The translations under genes were made by a program, and so were the position numbers. Of a stretch of DNA of 64,000 bases, positions 49,501 to 61,500 are shown piece by piece (within the stretch, counting starts at the first letter, position 1; each line of letters starts with the position of its first letter). The notes below the pieces were generated by a model. The model was given only the letters and a program-made list of their open reading frames with translations, made no database searches and had not been told where the DNA came from. Origin of the DNA: Prochilodus magdalenae (lineage: Eukaryota; Chordata; Actinopteri; Characiformes; Prochilodontidae); NCBI GenBank assembly GCA_024036415.1, contig JAMWET010000765.1, forward strand, positions 597,001 through 661,000. Direction: 5' to 3'.

Positions 49501-52500
49501 ATTTATTTAGCTTACAATTAAAGCTGTTCTGCTGTTCCTGTTGTTGCCGAGGCGTTCTTCATTGGCAGTCGGTGGGTTTAGAGGTGAAGTGTATATGTCT
49601 GAGAACGGACCTCCCCAAACTGTGCTGGACAGAGCCATGATGTCGTGGACAACGCCACTGTCCTATGCACTGACCACTGGGGTTCAGGCACCCACCACTT
49701 TAGTGTCATTAGGAACTCCTAACTAGGAAACCTGATTTCATGGGTTCAACCACCGTTCCACAAAACCTCAGCCACCGTGTACTCACTAAAAACAATATTC
49801 CGAATCCTCTTTTCTTTCATACATGCCGCAAACACAGTTGTGATTACTGCTGCCAGTTGTTTGCCAGGACTGTGGACCAGCTCACACCATTCAGGGGTTC
49901 ATTCACGGCCCTACTACAGCACGAGAGAAATCAGGCTGTGATATCTAGTGTCTATTCTATGACCATATTGGAACACACAATGCTCCTAACACAACATTCC
50001 TTTGATTGTAATGATATCAGTCCGGCGCTGTGGGCATGGAATGCAATTTTATCCTTTCTGTTATCACATTGCTAGGCTAGGTATTTAAAGCAATCTGCAT
50101 TGGCATGAATCAAACACAAATATGATAAGTATGCTGAAACGTGAAGGATATTAAATCTCTAGGTGCTCTGTGTTCAAGTGTGAGATGAGCAGCAAAATCG
50201 TCTGTCACATGATTGGGGTCACCTCCAGGCAAAGCTGCACATATGGGGCAGATCTGAAAGACAAGGAGAGGGGAGATTGTTACCAAGCTGACCAGGCGGC
50301 ATGTTCATCACTTCCTACTTAAACTGCCTTCTCACTACACTGTAAAGGATGATGAACGGGAGTAACAATGAAGCCCACCATGATGGGCATACAGCGTCAG
50401 CAGCCACTTCAGAGACCGTTCTTACCCACCACATGCACATTCCTGGAAGTCTGGGTACCATCCCCACCCATTCTGATGATGATGATGCATCAGTGTGAAA
50501 AAAAAAAAAAAGGATTTGAGTGGATTCCTGAAGGCCTTCTGAGCACTTCCTGTGCATGCAGCCCAAAGACCCCCCTCTTTATAGAAAGAGTTTTCCCCCT
50601 TCTGACCACAGTGTGGCTTACAGGTGCACCCACTGTTCACACAGGTATTGAATTCCATGCACACAGCTTGTATAATCTCCAGCACTGCCAAGGGAACGGG
50701 AGACGGAACATTCTGGAACAGCCCCACACAAGCCCAAGGTCACCCAATTCCAAGCATCCACTAGATGGGTATAAAGCTTACTAGCCCTGGGTGCTGGAGA
50801 ACAGTGGAATTACATACACTGTATGGAAAACTGTATCTGGGACAAGTTGAAGTGGCATCTGTGATCCAACATCAGGACCTGACCTCACTAATGCGCCTGT
50901 GGCTGCAAGAAAAGTCCCACAGCAATGTTCCAACGTTCAGAAACTTTCTGACAGACATGGTGACCGCAAGTCAGCTGTTCCGCTAACCCTACATTTAAAC
51001 ACTCACAAGAGACACACTTGGGGCGAGTGCCTGCTGGCGTGAATGCAGGGTTCAGCACGGAGATGTGGCAAAGCAGAGCACCATGGTTCACTCACCACCT
51101 CTGTGGAAGTCTCTGCATGCTCCGAGGTGACGTGCTCTTGTAGAGACGTTTCTGTGTAACCCATTTTGCCGCAGTAGGGACAAGTAAACGACTGGGGTTG
51201 CTCTACTGAAAACGCCTCTCCACCATAATACAAGTCTGTGGAGACAGAGGAGAGACAGTCAGGGGTACAGAAGGCACTCTGGGTACATGCATGGAAAAGC
51301 TGTAGTTATGCTGAAGAGGAGTCGAGGAGGCTTACCGAAGTCTACCCTGGTTAGTATGCACTGCATGGGGTGCTCCGTGGTGTGTCTAGTTGTGGTGGCT
51401 CCACTCTCGTAGCACGACGCACACAGGTCGTAGTCGTAGCAAATTAAACACTTGTATCGGCGCCCTCTGAAGTTCCCTTTTAAACACGCGTCACAGCTCA
51501 CACCTGCAGGCCAAGAGACAGCAGAGTTAACTCATAATCAATCAAATCAAATCACACACACACACACAGCTGCCTGAACTCTCGTGTCCTAAACAAAATC
51601 AAGACACCCCAATCAGTAGTTCGTTTAAACAATCACAACTGCTGAAATCACGTGCCCGTGGATCATTTTAGTCAGTCGATAAAGTTAACTAAGACCATGT
51701 GACACTGCCAAAGTGTGATGCTTGATAAAGCTGTCAAATCCACTCATCATCAATAGACCAGCTGCACCCAGAAGGAAGTGTGGGAAAGCAGTGCTATTAG
51801 GAAGGAAGATAAAGATTACCAGGAATAAATGATGATAAATTTAGACTGATATGATCATACTGAGAGACTACAATTTCTGTATAAGTGGTTTAATAAATAT
51901 TGGTGTCGGGCCACCTTGTTTGCCAACGCCAAAATGCCAGACGTCTCTGTATGAAACTGTAAAGGATCCTAATGGCGTCCTGTGATAATCCATCCCATGC
52001 AGCTTGAATACTCTGACACAGATGGTACAGTGAGGTGGTGGGTCACCAGGCCTTCTGGATGTGTGACGTGTGACAAACTGTTCATCTTGGTGCTGACCAC
52101 GGTGCCTCCACGCACGGATAAAAAACAGGATTCGTCAGTGAAGATGACGCGCTGCCAATGGTGCTGCACTAACAGGACTCAGAGGACATCACTGTTCAAG
52201 GAATGCCTGCAATGGTGGCTGTTGGGTCAGTCAGGTACAGAGATAAGCCCCGTCCTTGCTTATAATCACATGTGCGGCCGAGCATGAAACTTGAATCATT
52301 AGTATGTCTCACGATCAAACCTACACACCAAGTTGATTCCTTCTGGGTGCAGACATTTGTTTGATGACGAGGGAATCTTGATAAAGTGATGAACTGTTTT
52401 TATCCCAGTGTGTATCTGGCTGGATGAAATGTTTGTGCAAACAACAAAACAACCCTGCATGAGCACCACTCAGTGCTGTATCAACCCGAACAGCTGCTAA

Positions 52501-55500
52501 CACCAGAACCGCAGTCACAGTCTTTATGCAGTGACAGGCTAAGAGACGGTTCGGCATGACCTCAACAGTTCCTCCAGCAGGAAACCAAATAAATATCTGT
52601 ATTATTATAGGAGTGTATTTAGAGACAGTGCTCCTAGTTGGTCCGGGACTTTTATTCTGAAGGACTCTGGTGGGGCAGAACAAGCTTTAGTAGCCCAGCC
52701 AGAGCTGCACTGTGTGCGGCTTTGTGCTGTATTGAGCTGAGTTTGCAGTAAAGCTGAGTATTAACCACAGTTCTTCGTCTGTCTGTCTGTCTGTGTGTGT
52801 GGTGTTATAGTCATGCTACCCGCCTCCTGTGTGGAAGGGAGTGTTCAATGCCAGCGTGAGGTAGGCTTTAACAGTCTGCCTGTTTGAGGTAATTTGATCT
52901 GTAGTGTCATCACCGCTCTGACATCATGTTTATGACAGAAGCTCATATCACAGTAACGATACAAATATGGTGCATCATGCAGCCCTAGCACAACACCAAC
53001 ATGTGCATGCGGTTCTGAGCACTTCCTTAAATAATGGACCACAGTGGCTTCATATCAGCCACAAAAGCAGCTGCCATCTTCACTCACCTCTCAATAAGGC
53101 CAGATATAAAAAGACACGGAACTGCACGGATTAGTTATGGACTTAAACACTAGTATGGAATTCCAGAGTAGTACGGTCTCATGTTCTACAGGATCTGGTT
53201 GTAAACTGGATCAGGACTGCACCCCACACAAACCATGTCAGGAGACGTACGTCAATCAAACAGTATCGCTCTGTTTCACAAATTTCACCAAACCTTAGTT
53301 CACATGCTCCGTGACTGCAATGACCTGCACATACAGACCACCTATATATAGGATCGCCCCTTGGACAGCCCCCCTGGGTCAAGTCCTAACCGGAGTCATC
53401 CTCAGAAGGCTTCTCTGTCTGCCTGCCCAGCTTAATGGAAGCAGATGGCTGGGTAACACTCTATTCAGCCCGTCATTACTCCCCACCCCACTACACTGTC
53501 CACAGCTGTGACGAATCCAAATAGCAGGCCTGAGGAACACCAGGAGGACCGGTAACTATTGGGTACCAGGTCCTGAATGGTCAGTACCAAAGCTCCTGGA
53601 CAGTCTGTGCTGCTTACGCTGTGATAGTAACTGCATTACTGCAATACTAAGGACGTGAGGCCTTCCACAGTATGGAGCTTATCACCGCCATCACCGTCGT
53701 TCTGTAACTTGCTTCGCTGGTTAAAGTTGATTCGCCTTTATTAATCACACTTGGTATTTCACATAGTGATCTGAAAAGGACCGGACTGTAAAGGAACTGA
53801 GAACTAACAGACTAGCTGTGATGGTATTTACAGCGATGCTGGTACGTGGCCATGCAGGTCCGAATTTACACACTGTGAGATTTGCTGAGCAGGTGCATAC
53901 ACCTGAGCTCAATCACTGATAATGGCTGCAGTGCTAACCATAAACGCTGACGTTTTCCTTGGGAGAGGGAGTTGGTGGTGTTCACTGACGGTAAATCTCC
54001 CATACGGCGTGATTAGGTTGCTCCATCATGGCAGTGGCTATAAATGAACACCGTCACAGCTCTGGTGCTGGCAATGTGAATTAGCGTGACGTTAGTTTAT
54101 TCTACATAGCAGGAATTTTCTCATTTCTGCTGCTAGACTGGATCAGCAAGAAAGGCTCTCCGAAGGACCATGTGCCGAAGGAGTTCCCAGAGGCTCACAA
54201 CCAGCCCGTTAACCAGCCAGGAGGTCTCCTGTATGGAATCGGTGATTTAATGAGATCTATATCAGCACTGAAACCGGTGGGTCTTACTACCAAGTCCAGG
54301 TACAGTGGGGGAGAACATGGTATCTTGCCAACACATGGAATTTCAATTGGGAAATCTGGGAAACTCAATGGGGAAATCTGGGAAATTTAATTAATCAATT
54401 CATTAAGAGACTTGCTCCACCATGTGGAACAGTGTAGGTTTGGGTCACTGCTGATTGTCAGAGCACTCAGAAAAGAGGAATGGTGGTATAACAGGTGACA
54501 CACAGAATTCCCCAGCTGATTCCCATATAGGAAATAACTCATGATCAGTGACTTCAGTCTCAGCCATCATGGCACCAGGATGATCCACTTAGTGACGGGC
54601 AAAGGCCACATACCCTGACTGTACAGGCCTCCTAACAACCACCAACACATAGAAGTCCACATAGCCATCGTCATGAATGCTTTCTCAGCATCTTGAAGGT
54701 CTCACGGAATCACATCCCCATCCTCCTGCCTACGCCCTCACCAGCACACTGACTGCATCTGGGAACATTCTGTCACATCCCTCATATGATCTCCTAGACA
54801 AAGGGTAACCCACAGGAACCCAGACCTTGGTTGTCCTACAGGAACATCATGAAGGATACAAAACAGACCAAATGGGACACATTCCTGAATTCATGTCTGA
54901 AATGCCACCCCTTAAAACACGTGTAGTGTTGCATATTGTCGCTGTTCAATGAAAACCATGAATCTTGTTTGATCGATTATTATTTTTTGGAATCAATAGA
55001 TTACGAGCTGCTGATCACATTGGGTATGACGAATGGATCACCAGAAATATCCAAACATGCTTGGAAAGATGTCTAGTTCCATTGACTTGCATTCAAATTC
55101 CTGTGAAGTTGCCATTTTGACTGTTTTTCTTTGGATAGCGACGATATACATACGCATTTCTGCTCCGGCATATGTCCAGTACATGACACACCTCATATGT
55201 ACATCCAGCCTGCTCACGGTTACTCTGGGCTATAGCTGTTCTGCCCCATTTACTCTGATTACTGTATGTACATATGCTGAATATGCGTCCGGTCTGAACA
55301 TGAACTAGCTCAGATGTTCCTTTATTAGCATTTTCACAGCACTGCTGGTTAAACAAGACCAATTCATATTTTCTCATTTATTTTTTGCACAATTTTGTGC
55401 AAACTGTATAAATATAATTTAAAATTTGTGTTTACACACAGAGGAATCTGTCTACCACATTTAACCCAGGCGTGCAGAGAAAAGCCCTCACTAGGGAACA

Positions 55501-58500
55501 CAGCCACCCACGCTAGATTAAATCAGACATTAAATCAGATTAAAACTGAAGTTCTGGATTAAATACATCTGTATTAGCAGTACCATGTTCAGACCACCGC
55601 TGTCGGTTCTTATGTCTGGTATGCAGTTTTGGCCATTTAGCCGAACGGTAGAGCTGGAATTTGTTGAAGTTAAACACACGTCTTGTTTCGTACCAGCAGT
55701 AAGGAGCAGAGAATGCACTGACTCTGAAGACTCTGCAACAGCCACATCGGTCACATTTCACAGGCTAGGCTGCAGCCGGATTGGTGTGAACGTGTGGAAC
55801 CCAAACACAAGCTCTCTTTAGAGGTGGGGGTGGTGGAGGTGTGATCCCGAGGTTAATTTTAGTACTAATAAGCAGAATTTAATTAATTTAAATGCCATCA
55901 CTGATTTAACTGATCTGATCGATCATTATTTAAAACTTAAGCTCTGAATTAAACTACACAAACTGGGTCAATATACTGAACCAGTCAGATTAACCAAGCT
56001 TCCAGGAGGTCACAATGGTCTTCTCTTTACTGTATTTCATTGTGTTCTAGATATGGGCTCATAAGGGGTTCTATGTATTATAGATTATGTGGTCAGAACA
56101 AGAGTCTTAGAACTGTTTAATGTGTTTATAACAGGCCTAATAGACACAAAGCACATGCTTTTAAAATGAGCTGGTTTGGTCACATGCTCTAACCAATTAC
56201 ATTGCCATTCTGTAAATGAGGTCACCTGATCACAAACGGTCATGTGACTACACTCAGAATGGTCAGTATGGGTCACTAAGGGGCTCCACGAGTGTAAGTG
56301 AAGCATAAACCTCTCTATAAGGAACATTACAGGGCTTATAGAGGGTTCATGACACATACACTACCGGCCAGAAGTTCAGACCAGTTAGGTTCTAGGTAAT
56401 TAATAACTCGTCACGCATAAGTAGACAACTAACTAACCAGAAATCGTCATGATCGGACACCTAGCTGTTATCAGATGCTGTCAGATGTCTGCTCGGGAAT
56501 GACTATTTCTGGATAGCACCTGGTAACAGCTAGGTTCTAGATAATTAATCATTCACCTACTTAGTGACAACTCCACTGACGATCAATAATATTAATATTC
56601 TACCTGTATCTGTCCTATCCCTGAGGTGAAGAACCCTACAGACATATCTTGGGTTCTGTGAACATGGTTCTTGTGTTCCAGCTTATTTGGTAATAAAAAT
56701 ATTCACATAAATAAGATTAAGCAGTGTGGAGAAGTAAATATAGGTTCTGTATCTCAACACTAAAGTACACATGATCAGGTCATTTATCAACTTTAGCACA
56801 TATACATTACAGAACCCTGTTACTGTATTCCAACACATCATATACTGCCTATCCTGGGTTCCATTAATAATACTTACAAGAGGTAGAACCTGGATCTAGA
56901 TCCACCTGGATTTGCATTACAGAGAAATTACATTCCATGGGGGGTTACAAATAAATACACCAAACCAAGTAAACCGGGACATGAAAGTCTGCCGATTCTG
57001 ATGCAATTCCAAGATCACGGAGCAACCCTACTTAATGAGGCTGTGTAAGTGGTGTTGCTGTTGTTGTTTGCTTATTGATCTTGTTTACTGATTAATGAAT
57101 ATGATTTACATAAACGCATCATTGGCCACTCCCATTTCCAGAGTCACATTCCCGTTTGTGTGCTGGGGGTGCTGGCTGCGATTTTATAAAAGGAGTCCTT
57201 CCCAGTCAGGAGTCAGCTACAGGTGAGACAGCACAAGCACCTTCAGAGCAGTCAGCAGTCCTGTCCACAGCCCATGAAGAAGGCTTATCCAAAGTCAGAG
57301 GGCAGATCTGACACCCCACACACTTTCACACTCTCAGGTCAGGACCTTGGGAATGTCTGCTGATTGCCGGGGAGGACTTCGGATTAGAACATTGTGAATA
57401 ACTGCCAGAGTGCGAGAAAGAGAGGGAGAGGGAGTCATAGGACGTGAAAGACGACCTAGAGTGTGTCCTCTAGCTGTACCCTGCTCCTTATCGCTGGTAT
57501 GCACCACTTACACTATGAAGACATATGGAACCAACTCTGGCCCAACAACCCAAGGCTCACACCAGCAATGGCTAAAATTCCAGTCTACAGAGAATTCTCC
57601 TCGGAACTGTGCCAGGGAGGGCACCCACCAAATCTGGACCAACTGACTAATTCTTTGATGTAAAAGTGTTTGAACATTGATGTGGCTACGTCCAGAAACT
57701 TGTCCAGTACATGCCAAATCCAATCACAGCAGTTACTGGTACTGGTTTAGATGTTACAAAATGGCAGGTATGGTTCTGTCACAATGCGCGGCTAATGTCC
57801 GATGAACTAATAAGCTAGTGCCCAAAGTGTTCCATGGGCTATGACAGACTAATGCTACGTTATAGTATTAGCATTAGTCTATAGTAAAACGCTTGTTGAC
57901 ATATGCATATTGCCAATACATGACTTAAGCATGCAGTGCCATACGCACCACAGACACGCACCGGGCGCTACCCCAGGCGATACCCCGCACACACGCCGAG
58001 TTCACCCTGACTGCATGAAGCTGTTAGTGTAATTAACAAGATGATGTTTATTAGAGAGAGTGCATCATCCTGACTTAAGCATGCAGAGAGCTGCCTTTAG
58101 GGCAGTGCTCTCCAAACGAGTCCTGGAGCGCTACTTACCTGCAGAGTTCCAACCTGTATCCAATAAGCTGCCCTTCCCCCTTACTGAACTCCAATACATC
58201 CGATCCAACCCATCACAGACATGGGAAAGGCTCTACAGACAAGAAGCTTTCCAAGACTAGGATTGGAGACCACGGCTTCACCCTGCATTTACACTAGAGC
58301 GACTAGCGGCCAGTCATTCCCTCATGGGAGTATGTGATTGGTAGCCACGATTTCGCAGCAAGCGACAAGTGACAGAGCAACAAAACGACTTTATGTAAAT
58401 TAATTTTGACGCAGTTAAGTGACATTGTAAATGTCTGACTCCAACAAACTGTTTGGGCCAATCATCCCACGAGTGTTTCCAGCTCCTGCTCTCTGAACTT

Positions 58501-61500
58501 TTAGTTCCTACCAGCGTTTGGTTCCAGTTCTCAGCAGTGTGGAGGTGAACAAGGAAAAGCCCATAACTCAATATCTTTCCCCAGTTTACATGATGCGTCT
58601 TTGTACATATACATCTTTAGAGAAATGAAGTGCGGAAGAAAGTAGAGGATACTGATGGGGTCTCTGGTGGGGTAGGCCACTAACCAGCCAATAAAGCTAG
58701 CCTTGAATGCTAGCAGTTATGCGTCTATACAAATTTGCTAGTCAGCAATAACACGTGCTTTCAGAACCAGCTAGCTTTCCTGGACCCTGTACACGCCCAC
58801 ACGTGAGCAATCTCGAACACACCCACAAGAGACAAACTCGGGCCAACATAAGCGACTTCTCGCCTGCTAGTTTGAAGACAGGGTTAGGGCTTTGCTTGAT
58901 GTAGCATGTCAATCACGTCTGGATTTAGAGGGCAACTGCATCTACTAGCCAAAACGGCTTCAACAAGATGTAAACTCTGAGCTCCACAGATGTGAGACCG
59001 AGATGTGCTGTTGAAAGAGACTGATGCTGATCAAAACCATACAGTCCTTTTCCACAGTCAGAGAACCCCACACTGCACTACTACTCCAGACCAGGTACTT
59101 TAGAGCAAACCTGTTTTACAGTACGGTACTTAAGATGGTCCTGGAATCAGATTCAGCAAATACTTAACATCACACTGGTCCTGGGTCTGGTAAAACAACG
59201 GTACTGATGTGTCCCTACAGGAGACGATGCATAAGCAGACACCACACAGGAGTTTTAGGAGTGTTAAGTGTCTCTGTGCACATCATTCACATTATATATC
59301 AGAAGTGTTATGAAACTATAGCAGCTAGTTATATTAACAAACAAGGTCACAACATTCACATACACACACAACGCCTCAGTAATCACACCGTAATCCGAGA
59401 TACCTGGTTCAGTTCGGAGACAGATTACCGAAAGGTCCCGTTTTGTTTTCTACATGACGTCTACATGGAGGTGTAAATACGGGTGAGGTTCAGCATACCC
59501 CACTACAGCCCACGACAGTGGTGAAAAGCTGGCTGTATCAGGTTTACCAGGTTACTAAAAGAGCCTGTTCTTAAACAACCATAGAAGGAAACAACTGGTG
59601 CACACATGTAGGTTAGCAGAGAGAGTCAGTGAAGGGAGTCAAATTGTGGGAGGGATGGATAAGGCCCAATCCCATTTCACCCCTCGCCCCTAACACTTAG
59701 CCCTACCCCTTTATCTAGGGGTAGGATTGTCCCAATTGTTGTTGAGGTGGAGGGGTGTAGAGCAAAGTGTTTTTCAAAATTTTTTCAGAGGCACTCTCCA
59801 AACAGAGTGTTATGAGAAACTTTCCCAGAATGCCCTGCAAATCTTAAAATGACCCATAAATGTACCATTTTCTTCGTAACACGCATAAAATCACTAGTAA
59901 CTAGCTGATGTCTCGGTCACTACCAAGAGGAATTTCCCAGTTCCACCTTAAATGGTGCACAGGAGTTCTGGTACCTCAGGTTGCTGCACCATTTAAGGTG
60001 GAACGGAGAAATTGGATCATAAAGCTGACGATTAAAAAGTAAGTTCAGCTTCATATCACCGAAGAATTCCTGGTGGTGTTAATAAATACTTGCCCCCTCT
60101 TTGGAGGCATAAGATGCCCTAAATGTATTTAAGCAGTGAGGAGCTGAACTTTACCCTCCACTGCTGTCATTGCAGACTGGCAGGGTCGCCTACAGACCAC
60201 CGCTAGCAGCCTGTTAATGACGTCAACGTTTTTTTCGTCCTCTTGTTTATTGGGTGACTCTTTAGATTAACTGATGGGTAAAAAAAAAAAAAAAAAAAGT
60301 TGTGAATGAGCTTTTTGTATGTTTATATAAAAGCCTCTCACTATGACATGACTATGACGTAATCGGTTCTTGAAGGTCGTCCCACTCTATAGGGGGGAGA
60401 TTTCCACCCCTACCCCTTGTAACTCTGTTCCAACGGGGAGGAAGGTTACCCTCAAAAACAAGGGGGTGGTGTAAACTTAAGAAACAGGACTGGCCCTTAG
60501 TTAGGATGGGCTTCCGTCTCCTGCCTATCTATGCTATACCAGTCAGAGCCCCTGGGCAGGACTCCTAACACTACTGCTGCCCACCCCTATACAAGGATCA
60601 GACTGTAAGTCGCTCTAGATAAGAGCATCTACCAAACACCTTCCATATAAGACATGTACGATTTGCATAATCATGCATATGCATAGTTCAGATTAAGGAA
60701 TGCTTCCAAATATACAAACTAGACACCACATTAACCCCGACTAACGTCCCCTCATTAGCAGAACACGCTGTCTTACAGCCAGTAACGACTCCGGTTGCTC
60801 ACATGGTAAAAGCCACTCATCTCCATCTACAGCGAGTGGCATAACCACCGGTCACATTCTAAAGACACTTTCACTTTCAACTAACGTCCTCACAGGTCAA
60901 AGTCTCCTGGAAGGAAGTCATATGTAGCAGAACGCAGAACGGGGTCAGGAAAACTCTGAGTGCTCGGTCACCTGTGGATCATGAGCCCTGCACTATAATA
61001 ACGTACAGGTAAATTAGTTCACCATGCAGCAATAAAGCCCAAAAGGTATTTCAGGTAAACAGTCCAGGACATCACTACCATTAGGGCTCCAGTGAAACCT
61101 GTACACCGGCTGAAGCCTGTACAGCACAGGGCTAACTCTAGCATTAGCACACTCGCACAGCTGCTCCCTCCAGTATTTAGCACCACTGTTGGTCAAATAG
61201 GGTCTAAATAATTTCACTCCAATCCGCCTGTTAACATTTCTGGGTCTGAACCTCTACTGAGACGCCTGAGGTTCTTTCGTTCCAGCATACAGCGTCCTAA
61301 GCGTTCTGCCCATTAGATCTTTCCATGTGGTGAGAAAGAGAAGAAGAGGAGAGTCGGCAGATGTTACAATTCTTAAACCAGTGAAGAAACACACAGTTTG
61401 TTGTACATGGGCTCCAATGTAAGCTAGCTAACCTAGCCAGCCTAGCTAACGTTAGCACCCACTGGCAAAGCCCAAGTGGCCCCTTGTGTTCCCTTCAATA

